From: Alcanivorax quisquiliarum
GTDB taxonomy: Bacteria; Pseudomonadota; Gammaproteobacteria; Pseudomonadales; Alcanivoracaceae
DNA: 64,000 bases
Reading direction: 5' to 3'
Assembly: GCF_023051175.1 (NCBI RefSeq)
Contig: NZ_JALKII010000003.1
Coordinates: 186,001-250,000, forward strand
Of the stretch, positions 56,502 through 64,000 are shown one piece after another (positions within the stretch are counted from its first letter, which is position 1; the number at the start of each line of letters is the position of its first letter). A program made the position numbers and the translations under genes. The notes under the pieces were generated by a model, which was not told where the DNA came from, made no database searches, and saw only the letters and a program-made list of their open reading frames with translations.

Positions 56502-57815
56502 TCAGTCACCCTTACGCGGCTGCTGTAACCATTGCTGATCGCGTGTTTCACTTGTCAGCCATAATGCGGCCAATGTTATCAACGCAGCACCAGCCAGATA
56601 AAAACCGACCGCAGCAAGGCCGTACCGCGTCGCCAGCCAAGTGGCGATATAGGGTGCCAGCGACGCCCCGAAAATACCGGCCATATTGAATGTCAGCGAC
56701 GCGCCGGTATAGCGTACCTCCGGTGGAAAAAGCTCGGAGAGCACCGTCCCCAGCGGGCCGTAAGTCATGCCCATCAGGGCCAGACCCATCACCAGAAATG
56801 CCAGCACGCCCGGCAACCCGCCGCTACCGAACAACGGCTGAAATAACAGGCCGAACAAGCCAATGCCAAGTGTCACCCACAGCAAAGTGCGCCGCCGTCC
56901 GAAACGATCTGCCAGCAGGGCAGCCACCGGCACCGTGAAAGCAAAAAACAACACCGCAAACAATTGGAGAATCAGAAAATCATCCCGTGCATAGCCCAAT
57001 GCCGTCGTGCCCCATGTGAGACTGAACACAGTCGTCAGGTAAAACAGCACGAAAGTCGCCAACGCCATCGCGGTGCCCAGCACCAGCGCGCGCGGATGCC
57101 GGCGAAACACCTCGGCCATAGGCAGGCGCACCCGCTCCTGCCGATCCAGCGTTTCGCGAAACACCGGCGTTTCTTCTATCTGCAAGCGCACATAAAGCCC
57201 GATGATCACCAGCAGAGCACTGGCAAGAAACGGCACACGCCAACCCCAGCTGAAGAACTGCTCTTCATCCAGCATTTCGCCCAGCGCCAGAAATGATAGC
57301 CCGGAAAGCAGAAACCCCAGCGGCGCACCCAGTTGCGGGAACATGCCATACCAGGCACGTTTGCCTGGCGGCGCATTCTCGGTAGCGAGCAACACCGCGC
57401 CGCCCCACTCACCGCCCAGGCCCAGCCCCTGCCCGAAGCGGCACAGCGCCAGCAACAACGGCGCCAGCACGCCGATCTGCGCGTAAGTCGGCAGCAAACC
57501 AATCACCACGGTGGATACACCCATGGTCAGCAGCGCCGCTACCAGCGTGGCCTTGCGCCCGATGCGATCACCGTAATGCCCGAACAACGCCGAACCGAAA
57601 GGCCGGGCGAAGAATGCAATGGCAAAGGTGGCCAGCGACTGCAACATCGCCGTGGTGGGATCACTACCGGGGAAAAACAGCTGCGGGAATACCAGCACCG
57701 CCGCAGTGGCATAGATATAAAAATCGTAGAACTCGATGGTGGTGCCCACCAAGCTGGCGAACAGCACGCGCCGGGGAGAGTTGCTCGGGCGCGCAGCGAT
57801 TGCGGCAGTGCTCAT
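56502..57815 (-). CDS. MHS-family MFS transporter (ProP/KgtP-like)
   Basis: A 437-residue, 12-helix metabolite:H+ symporter. The family signature is visible: EFYDFYIYATAAV in helix 1, GHYGDRIGRK in the 2-3 loop, GLGLGGEWGGAVLLATE in helix 4, and GRRRTLLW in the 8-9 loop. MHS members carry proline/betaine, alpha-ketoglutarate, citrate and others; selectivity is not deducible. It is convergent with the kinase gene and near ectABC, so uptake of compatible solutes is possible but unproven. Start 57815 avoids a low-quality extension. Confidence 0.9.
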   Translation of the reverse strand: MSTAAIAARPSNSPRRVLFASLVGTTIEFYDFYIYATAAVLVFPQLFFPGSDPTTAMLQSLATFAIAFFARPFGSALFGHYGDRIGRKATLVAALLTMGVSTVVIGLLPTYAQIGVLAPLLLALCRFGQGLGLGGEWGGAVLLATENAPPGKRAWYGMFPQLGAPLGFLLSGLSFLALGEMLDEEQFFSWGWRVPFLASALLVIIGLYVRLQIEETPVFRETLDRQERVRLPMAEVFRRHPRALVLGTAMALATFVLFYLTTVFSLTWGTTALGYARDDFLILQLFAVLFFAFTVPVAALLADRFGRRRTLLWVTLGIGLFGLLFQPLFGSGGLPGVLAFLVMGLALMGMTYGPLGTVLSELFPPEVRYTGASLTFNMAGIFGASLAPYIATWLATRYGLAAVGFYLAGAALITLAALWLTSETRDQQWLQQPRKGD

Positions 57816-57917
57816 TACGGGTATACCTCGGCGGGCTGGCGAAGGGGGAAATGCTGCCAGCTTCCCGCCGCCTGCGCCAGCACCCGCGTACCTGCCGGCG
57901 CCGGCCCGAGGCACAAG

Positions 57918-58847
57918 CTACACTCGCGCCTGCACAATTTCCCGGATGCGCGCTGCATCCCGCTCGCGCCGCACCTGATCCAGCAGCTGTGCCGCCGGCG
58001 GAAAATCGCGGCGCAGATAATTGAGCCATTGCTTGATGCGGCCCGCCTCCTGCACCGGAGTGCCGGTGCCCAGCAAGCGCCCGGTATAATCCAGCAACCA
58101 CGGCGCGATATCTTCCCAGCCGTGCTGCTCACCATGACGGATCGCACGCGCCAGAAACGGATCGCTGACCGCGCCACGCCCAAGCATCAGCGCACCGCAG
58201 CCACTCTCGGCGGCACACCGGCGAGCATCCTCAGCCGTCCAGACCTCGCCATTGGCGATGACGGGAATCGACACCGCTTCGCGCACCTCGCGAATGCGAT
58301 CCCAATACGCAGGCGGCCGGTAACCCTGTGCCCGTGTGCGCCCATGCACCGTCAGCCAGCTGGCCCCGGCCGCATCCACCGCGCGGGCGTTATCCAGGGC
58401 ACGCAGATCATCATCGTTGCCCAGCCGCATCTTGGCCGATACCGGCACCGTAGCAGGCACCGCGTCCCGCACCGCCGCCACCACCGCATATACCAGCTCC
58501 GGCTCATCCAGCAATACCGCACCGCCACGGTGCCGATTGACCGTCTTCGCCGGGCAGCCGAAATTCAGATCAATCGCCGGAGCGCCCAGCTCGACCCCCA
58601 GCGCGGCATTCTCTGCCACACATTGCGGATCGGAACCGAGCAGTTGCAGGTGCACCGGCGTGCCGGCGCGGGTACGCGCCCCTTCTCGCAGCTCCGGGCA
58701 CCAGCGATAGAACACTTTCGGCGGCAACAAGCGGCCGCTGACACGCACGAATTCCGTCACGCACCAGTCGTAACCGCCGATATCGGTGAGCACCTGACGC
58801 AACCAGTAGTCGGCCAGGCCCTCCATGGGAGCGAGCACAAGTTTCAT
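57918..58847 (-). CDS. dusC: tRNA-dihydrouridine(16) synthase DusC
   Basis: Flavin-dependent reduction of U16 in tRNA. The 309 residues show LAPMEGLADYWLRQVL, DLNFGCPAKTVNRHRGGAVLL (catalytic Cys), VSAKMRLG, WLTVHGRTRAQGY, IPVIANGEVW and GALMLGRGA. The W and GRLLP features around VTEFVRVSGRLLPPKVF point to DusC rather than DusA or DusB. Start at ATG 58847 gives the normal MKLVLAPMEG beginning. Confidence 0.95.
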   Translation of the reverse strand: MKLVLAPMEGLADYWLRQVLTDIGGYDWCVTEFVRVSGRLLPPKVFYRWCPELREGARTRAGTPVHLQLLGSDPQCVAENAALGVELGAPAIDLNFGCPAKTVNRHRGGAVLLDEPELVYAVVAAVRDAVPATVPVSAKMRLGNDDDLRALDNARAVDAAGASWLTVHGRTRAQGYRPPAYWDRIREVREAVSIPVIANGEVWTAEDARRCAAESGCGALMLGRGAVSDPFLARAIRHGEQHGWEDIAPWLLDYTGRLLGTGTPVQEAGRIKQWLNYLRRDFPPAAQLLDQVRRERDAARIREIVQARV

Positions 58848-59226
58848 GGGCGGGGATGATAAGACGCCCTCGGCAAGGCAGCCAGCAGTGCATGTCGTGA
58901 GCAGGCTGCAAACGGTCAGGCTGCAAAAAGGCAAGGCCCTCGCCGGAGAGTGCGGGCCTGAAAGTACCGGGGTTTAGGAGATCTCGGGCGTTTACAGTGC
59001 CCGCACGGCCGACGAGGCCCACCAATATAGCCGCCACCGCCCGAAGGGGAAATAGCCCGCTTAGGCCGTTTTGGAATGCTCCACCAGTTAGCCAGCACCC
59101 ACTTACTTCGGATCGGGCAGAAGCATTGACGAGCGCCACCTGCTTTTTTAGTGTTCGCCCTGCCCTGACACCCCCGCACGTGGCACAATGCCCCGCACCG
59201 CAACCGCCTTGAGGATCAGCCGCACT
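58848..59226. other. Intergenic region, nothing recognised
   Basis: About 380 bp between dusC and xseB, which run in opposite directions. It has low coding character, no long stem-loop and no promoter pair seen with confidence. Confidence 0.5.
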
Positions 59227-59478
59227 ATGGCAGCCAAACCGAAATCGCCCCGCCTGGAGGAAGCTCTGGCTACGCTGGAAAGCCTGGTGGAACGGATGGA
59301 ATCCGGCGATCTGTCGCTGGAGGATTCCCTCAAAGCCTTTGAAGATGGCATTCGCCTGACCCGCGAATGCCAGCAAGCCTTGCAACAGGCAGAGCAGAAA
59401 GTGCGCATCCTGCTGGAGCAACACGTGGACGCCGAACCACAACCTTTCCGTGAAGGCGACGATGCCGACGACAACTGA
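59227..59478 (+). CDS. xseB: Exodeoxyribonuclease VII small subunit
   Basis: An 83-residue helical protein: SPRLEEALATLESLVERMESGDLSLEDSLKAFEDGIRLTR followed by a coil and an acidic tail. It associates with XseA to degrade single-stranded DNA. Its 3' end overlaps ispA by 17 bp, as in the standard xseB-ispA-dxs operon. Confidence 0.95.
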   Translation: MAAKPKSPRLEEALATLESLVERMESGDLSLEDSLKAFEDGIRLTRECQQALQQAEQKVRILLEQHVDAEPQPFREGDDADDN

Positions 59479-60370
59479 ATTCAGCCGCCTGGCACTGTTC
59501 ATTCAGGATGCCCGCGCACGAGTGGAAACGCGCCTGCACCTGGCGCTGGATGATGAGCTGGGGGTCGCTCCGCGCCTGCTCGACGCAATGCGTTACGCAG
59601 CACTGGGTGGCGGCAAACGCATCCGCCCGATGCTCAGCTATGCCGCCTGCCAGCTCTGCGGCGGCGAGCTGGCACTGGCCGACGCCCCGGCTGCGGCGGT
59701 GGAGCTGATTCACGCCTATTCGCTGGTGCACGATGATCTGCCGGCGATGGATAATGACGAGCTGCGCCGTGGCCGCGCCACCTGCCACATCGCTTACGAT
59801 GAAGCCACCGCCATCCTCGCGGGCGACACCCTGCAAACCCGTGCCTTCGAGCTGCTGACGCAGCACGGTGACTACAGCGATGGCCAACGACTGGCCATGA
59901 TTCGCACCCTGGCTCATGCCGCGGGCGCCGCCGGCATGGCGGCCGGGCAGATGCAGGACATGCAGGCGCAGGGCCAGGCGCTGACGCTGCCCGCGCTGGA
60001 AGAAATCCATTATCTGAAGACCGGGCGCCTGATTACCGCCTCTCTGGTCATGGGTGCCATCGCTGCCAATGCATCGGCGGCATTGTGCGATACACTACGG
60101 CAATACGGCGATGTCATCGGGCTGGCATTCCAGGTTCAAGATGACATTCTCGATGTAACCGCCGCCACCGAGCAGCTTGGCAAACCCAGTGGCTCGGATG
60201 AGCGCCACGGCAAAAGCACCTTCCCCGGCCTGATCGGCCTGGCCGCCAGCCGTGAGCGCGCCGCACAGCTCGTCGAGCAGGCCCACCGCCTGCTTGATGA
60301 TGTCGCAGCGGAGCGCGACGTAAGCCTGCTGAAAGACCTCGCAAGCTACATCGTCGCCCGCACACACTGA
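59462..60370 (+). CDS. ispA: (2E,6E)-farnesyl diphosphate synthase
   Basis: A 302-residue prenyltransferase that makes C15 farnesyl diphosphate for quinones and undecaprenol. First Asp-rich motif HDDLPAMDND, second QVQDDILD, plus GGKRIRPML near the N-terminus. It is co-transcribed between xseB and dxs. Confidence 0.95.
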   Translation: MPTTTEFSRLALFIQDARARVETRLHLALDDELGVAPRLLDAMRYAALGGGKRIRPMLSYAACQLCGGELALADAPAAAVELIHAYSLVHDDLPAMDNDELRRGRATCHIAYDEATAILAGDTLQTRAFELLTQHGDYSDGQRLAMIRTLAHAAGAAGMAAGQMQDMQAQGQALTLPALEEIHYLKTGRLITASLVMGAIAANASAALCDTLRQYGDVIGLAFQVQDDILDVTAATEQLGKPSGSDERHGKSTFPGLIGLAASRERAAQLVEQAHRLLDDVAAERDVSLLKDLASYIVARTH

Positions 60371-60426
60371 CCCGATCCGTAACGGGCGGTATAATGCCGC
60401 CCTGACATGAACCCATCGAGGGCCGC

Positions 60427-62343
60427 ATGGCGAAGACGTTTGACGAAATACCGCTGAGCCGGCCAGCCACTCCCCTTCTGGACGGCATCGATCGGCCGGA
60501 ACAACTGCGCGCCCTGCCCCGCGAGCAGTTGGCGCAGGTAGTGGATGAGCTGCGCGCCTATCTGCTGTACGCAGTGGGGCAATCCGGTGGCCATTTCGGC
60601 GCTGGCCTGGGCGTAGTGGAGCTGACGGTCGCACTGCATTACCTGTTCGACACACCCGAAGACCGGCTGGTCTGGGACGTGGGCCATCAGACCTATCCGC
60701 ACAAGATTCTCACCGGACGTCGCGAAGCATTGCCGACAATTCGCCAGCAGGGCGGGTTGTCAGGCTTTCCCAAGCGCAGCGAATCGGAGTTCGATACTTT
60801 TGGGGTCGGCCATTCATCCACCTCCATCAGCGCCGCGCTGGGCATGGCGCTGGGTGCAGAAATGGCGGGCAAACAGCGCCGCACAGTCGCCGTGATCGGC
60901 GATGGCGCCATGACGGCGGGGCAGGCATTCGAAGCACTCAACCATGCCGCACACACCAAATCGAACCTGCTGGTGATCCTCAACGACAACAACATGTCGA
61001 TTTCGCACAATGTTGGCGGGCTGGCCAATTACTTCGCACGCATCTGGGCCTCGAAAACCTATATCGCCTTGCGTGAGGGCGGCAAGCGCGTGCTCTCCGC
61101 CATGCCGGCCGCCTGGGATTTCCTGCGCCGCACCGAAGAAAGCATGAAGAACATGGTCAGCCCCGATGCGCTGTTCGAATCCATCGGCTTCAATTATATC
61201 GGCCCGATGGATGGCCACGATCTGGACGAACTACTGACCACACTGACCAACCTGCGCGATCTGAAAGGCCCGCAGTTGCTGCATATCTACACCACCAAGG
61301 GCAAAGGCTTCGCACCTGCCGAAGCTGACCCGATCGGCTACCACGCGATCAACAAGATCGAGCCCAAAAAACGCCTTCAGCAAGCGATACCCAAGCCAGG
61401 CCCGCAGATAAAATACCAGGACGTGTTCGGCCGCTTTCTGTGCGATGCCGCCGCCCGGGACGATCGGCTGGTGGCGATCACGCCAGCCATGTGCGAAGGC
61501 TCCGGCATGCTCGAATACAGCCAGCAATTCCCCGAGCGCTTCCACGATGTGGCAATCTGCGAACAGCATGCGCTGACGCTCGCAGCCGGGCTTGCTTGCG
61601 AAGGGCAAAAACCGGTGGTGGCCATCTACTCCACCTTTCTGCAACGCGCCTACGATCAGCTGATCCATGATGTAGCGCTACAGGATCTGGATGTCACACT
61701 TGGCATTGATCGAGCCGGCATCGTCGGTGAGGACGGCGCCACCCATGGCGGCGTATTCGATATCGGCTATCTGCGCTGCGTACCGAACATGATCATTGCT
61801 GCCCCCGCCGACGAAAACGAGTGCCGGCAGCTGCTGTACACCGCCTGGCAACATCCCGGCCCGTCTGCCGTACGCTACCCGCGCGGCACTGGCCCCGGCG
61901 TGCCCATGGTGGAGCAATTCACCGCGCTGCCGATCGGCAAGGCACGCACGCTGCGTGACGGCCGCCAGGTGGCCATCCTGTCTTTCGGCACCCTGCTGCC
62001 GGCCGCCATGGCGGCTGCTGACGCGCTCGGCGCCACGGTGGTGGACATGCGCTGGGTGAAACCACTGGATGAAATATTGATCCGTGAGCTGGCCACTTCG
62101 CACAACCTGCTGGTGACGCTGGAAGATCATCAACTGATGGCTGGCGCCGGCTCGGCGGTCAGCGAATATCTGGCCGCCAGCGCCATCACCGTGCCGGTGC
62201 TGCACCTGGGCCTGCCGGACACCTTCATTCACCACGGCAAGCGCGAAGCGCTGCTGGCCGAGCTGGGCCTGGATGCTGCCGGCATCGAGCAAAGCATCCG
62301 TGATCGGCTGCGCCTGCTGGACGTGCGCGCCGCCCGTGGCTAA
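60427..62343 (+). CDS. dxs: 1-deoxy-D-xylulose-5-phosphate synthase
   Basis: Thiamine-diphosphate enzyme of 638 residues that condenses pyruvate and glyceraldehyde 3-phosphate, the first step of the MEP isoprenoid pathway. ThDP-binding [40 protein letters not shown], and the transketolase-like C-terminal half ([30 protein letters not shown]) are all present. It starts 57 bp after ispA, which supplies the next chain-elongation enzyme of the same pathway. Confidence 0.97.
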   Translation: MAKTFDEIPLSRPATPLLDGIDRPEQLRALPREQLAQVVDELRAYLLYAVGQSGGHFGAGLGVVELTVALHYLFDTPEDRLVWDVGHQTYPHKILTGRREALPTIRQQGGLSGFPKRSESEFDTFGVGHSSTSISAALGMALGAEMAGKQRRTVAVIGDGAMTAGQAFEALNHAAHTKSNLLVILNDNNMSISHNVGGLANYFARIWASKTYIALREGGKRVLSAMPAAWDFLRRTEESMKNMVSPDALFESIGFNYIGPMDGHDLDELLTTLTNLRDLKGPQLLHIYTTKGKGFAPAEADPIGYHAINKIEPKKRLQQAIPKPGPQIKYQDVFGRFLCDAAARDDRLVAITPAMCEGSGMLEYSQQFPERFHDVAICEQHALTLAAGLACEGQKPVVAIYSTFLQRAYDQLIHDVALQDLDVTLGIDRAGIVGEDGATHGGVFDIGYLRCVPNMIIAAPADENECRQLLYTAWQHPGPSAVRYPRGTGPGVPMVEQFTALPIGKARTLRDGRQVAILSFGTLLPAAMAAADALGATVVDMRWVKPLDEILIRELATSHNLLVTLEDHQLMAGAGSAVSEYLAASAITVPVLHLGLPDTFIHHGKREALLAELGLDAAGIEQSIRDRLRLLDVRAARG

Positions 62344-63088
62344 TGGCAGGGCGTGTGATCACGCCCGTGCCACCCTTACCCCAGCCCTTAACCGCGTCAG
62401 CGCTGCGTAGCGTCATCTCTACGTGAGACCGCTCCTGCATAGCGCCACCTGTGCAAAAGAGTGGCCTGTGCAAAAAGTCGTCACAGAGACTCTGTTTCCC
62501 CAAATCTGCTCCCCCACCACAAAGACGTTATCGAAGCGCGTGCGACACAGAGCCGTCCCTGAGGCAGATACCGGACGACCAGGTGACGGCGCTGCGATTG
62601 ATGCATGCTTATCCACGGTGCGATGGCGCACATCACTGATTCACCGCCATGCCGCCCGGCTTGTCACGCCTCGAAAGCTGAGCGCACGGTGTCTTCGACG
62701 ATACGCGCCGTATAAAGAACGTGTGCGGTCATATCCTGCCCGAAAGCCGATTGAGCTGGTGATGCTGGCCGAGATCGGCAAGGTTACTCTCGCAGGCACC
62801 GCTGCGTCGCGGATCAGCGTATCGTTGATCATGAAGCGATAAATCCGGCCGTTAATGGATTGCTCGCGCGCCCAGTGATGTCAGCTGACGGAAGCGCTTC
62901 GCGTTATCGCCACGCTCTGCGGCAAGCCTGGAGCGCGGCGGAAACCCATCAGGAGCGTTTGGTTAAAGCGGCATTATTCCCCGAATACGACGTGATGTGG
63001 CGGCTGGTTTGACACCAGACAGCCTGACGGCTTGCTGCTGAATACGCGTGAGAAAAGCGGCTGCTGCGCGGTGTCGTGCTGTGGCGTC
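62344..63088. other. Poorly coding gap between dxs and pgpA
   Basis: About 745 bp in which neither strand has a convincing gene. Open frames such as 62423-62842 (+) lack similarity to known families, have no ribosome-binding site, and use unusual codons. Base composition is less GC-rich than nearby genes in parts. A 44-codon ORF at 62878-63012 is described separately. It may be decayed sequence. Confidence 0.5.
62878..63012 (+). CDS. Possible small ORF of 44 residues
   Basis: Reads MSADGSASRYRHALRQAWSA... and ends in EYDVMWRLV. It has no clear ribosome-binding site and no family similarity that I recognise. Kept as a weak candidate because it is the only frame in the gap with a protein-like mixture of residues. 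Confidence 0.15.
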   Translation: MSADGSASRYRHALRQAWSAAETHQERLVKAALFPEYDVMWRLV

Positions 63089-63649
63089 TCAGCCCAGCCA
63101 GGCCAACGCAACCTGCAACACCAGCGCGGCGTACACGCCGGCCACCAGATCGTCCAGCATGATGCCGGTGCCGCCGTGCACCCGCCGATCCAGCCAGCCG
63201 ATGGGCCACGGCTTGAGCACATCGAAAAAACGGAACAGCACAAAACCGAGCACCAGCCCCAGCCAGGATATCGGTACTGCGATCATGGTAATCAGAAAGC
63301 CGGCGAACTCATCCCACACAATCCCGCCGTGATCGTGCACGCCCATATCTCGCGAGGTGCGCCCGCACAGCCACGGCCCGACGGCGATCACCGCCAGCGT
63401 GCCAAGCAGATAACCCCACAGCGGGAGTTGCGCCAGCAGATACCAGAGCGGGATCGCCGCCAGCGTGCCGAACGTGCCCGGCGCCTTCGGCGCCAGCCCA
63501 CTGCCGAAACCGAACGCCAGAAAATGCACCGGGTTGTGCATGTCCGGGCGCCGGGCTTCCGGGGGCCGGCCATCCGGGCGCCGGGCCTCCGGGGGACGGC
63601 CGTCGGGGCCTCCAGGTTGGCCAGATGGCATCCGCGTATCTGTGCTCAC
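63089..63649 (-). CDS. pgpA: Phosphatidylglycerophosphatase A with repeat-bearing N-terminus
   Basis: A 186-residue membrane enzyme that dephosphorylates phosphatidylglycerol phosphate. HNPVHFLAFGFGSGLAPKAPGTFGTLAAIP and MGVHDHGGIVWDEFAGF, FRFFDVLKPWPIGWLDRRVHGGTGIMLDD are the family blocks. In front of them is an unusual extension of about 36 residues containing GRPPEARRPD twice, encoded by a 30-bp repeat. GTG 63649 (AAGGA upstream) is chosen as start; starting at 63541 would remove the extension. The usual thiL gene is not adjacent. Confidence 0.9.
   Translation of the reverse strand: MSTDTRMPSGQPGGPDGRPPEARRPDGRPPEARRPDMHNPVHFLAFGFGSGLAPKAPGTFGTLAAIPLWYLLAQLPLWGYLLGTLAVIAVGPWLCGRTSRDMGVHDHGGIVWDEFAGFLITMIAVPISWLGLVLGFVLFRFFDVLKPWPIGWLDRRVHGGTGIMLDDLVAGVYAALVLQVALAWLG
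63543..63602. repeat. Two copies of a 30-bp repeat in the pgpA 5' region
   Basis: Copies at 63543-63572 and 63573-63602 differ at only a few positions. They encode the duplicated GRPPEARRPD of the extended PgpA N-terminus and keep the reading frame. Confidence 0.85.
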
Positions 63650-63655
63650 ATCCAA

Positions 63656-64000
63656 TTCCTTGAAAGCTGTTTGAGAGTAATTTCCGCCCGGCTCCTGCTC
63701 GCGGGCGCCCGCCGCCCCGCGCTGAACTCGCCGGACGTAGCCGTGCTTGCACAGGTGCTCGAATAGCCCACCGAAGCGTCATCGCCAGCGCCGAGGATAT
63801 CTTGCCCTGATCCTCCTGCCCCTGGCCTTCCGCATGGTCGCCCCGTTTCTGTTATCTGGCGTGGCGCTGGCAAGCATCTTGAAACAAACGCTGCTTTCCC
63901 ATGCAGCTCAACAACATATAGAGACACACCAGTCTCGATACTATCAAAGGGGGCAGCGGGCAAAGGGGCAGCGAACAAGTGAAGAAGCTGCTGGGCTACG
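63656..64000. other. Right edge: no clear gene; possible partial ORF from 63834 (+)
   Basis: 345 bp upstream of pgpA. A frame starting ATG 63834 stays open to the edge and begins MVAPFLLSGVALASILKQ (hydrophobic, then polar), but there is no ribosome-binding site or recognisable family. The minus-strand frame over 63646-63978 is not protein-like. Confidence 0.2.

Noticed and set aside
57333-58859. 508-codon + frame opposite the transporter and dusC
   Set aside because: Antisense to two recognisable genes and composed mainly of Arg, His and Gln.
62423-62842. 139-codon + frame after dxs
   Set aside because: Sequence is not protein-like (scattered Cys/Arg, no domain, no ribosome-binding site).

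Overview
The window (64 kb, GC-rich, gene-dense, no insertion sequence, prophage or CRISPR array seen) looks like chromosome from a free-living, probably marine or halotolerant gammaproteobacterium. The support is an RpoD of E. coli/Pseudomonas type followed by a CAU tRNA, the xseB-ispA-dxs order, OMPLA, DusC, YccS, an ectABC osmolyte operon, and several lipid and ketone oxidation genes. An Alcanivorax-like lineage would fit, but this is inference from gene content and no database was searched.

Layout. 0-2.5 kb: 3' part of rpoD, terminator, tRNA, an AT-rich gap and a short H-NS-like ORF. 2.6-6.7 kb: a VRR-NUC nuclease overlapping a DinG/XPD-type helicase that carries its own nuclease-like N-terminus. 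6.7-8.1 kb: an aromatic-amino-acid leader peptide with attenuator ahead of DAHP synthase. 8.2-18.5 kb: SDR, SirB2-like protein, dkgB, endA, two 600-residue acyl-CoA dehydrogenases, Trm112-like protein, OMPLA with an altered triad, a LEA14-like lipoprotein, and murI behind an octanucleotide repeat. 18.5-22.9 kb: AraC regulator divergent from a Baeyer-Villiger-type monooxygenase/esterase/SDR operon. 23-25.5 kb: hinT, a double-domain pterin synthase and a LysR regulator.

25.8-30.6 kb holds the most interesting block: a CqsS-like sensor kinase without a receiver, an overlapping LqsR-like response regulator, and a convergent CqsA-type alpha-hydroxyketone autoinducer synthase, with an Arc-type ribbon-helix-helix gene just upstream. 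This is a compact Legionella/Vibrio-like quorum-sensing module. 30.6-35.5 kb continues with signalling genes: two overlapping diguanylate cyclases (the second degenerate), an HD-GYP protein and an M23 peptidase.

35.7-50 kb has a zinc theme. A free-standing thrS-hisI-cysS set (all zinc enzymes, of the kind duplicated in Zur-linked clusters) is followed, after an Rpn-family gene and yccS, by a Zur-box-like palindrome, yidD, a small exported protein, a His-rich ZnuD-like TonB receptor, an AztD-like zinc chaperone lipoprotein, and then folE2, the alternative GTP cyclohydrolase. 50.4-57.8 kb: ectR-ectABC for ectoine with a clear promoter and inverted repeat, a NarL-type two-component pair, and an MHS-family transporter. 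57.9-64 kb: dusC, xseB-ispA-dxs, a poorly coding gap and pgpA.

Unrelated short tandem repeats recur between genes throughout the window (near 2.5, 17.6, 23.0, 37.7, 40.0, 48.8 and 63.5 kb), which seems to be a trait of this genome.
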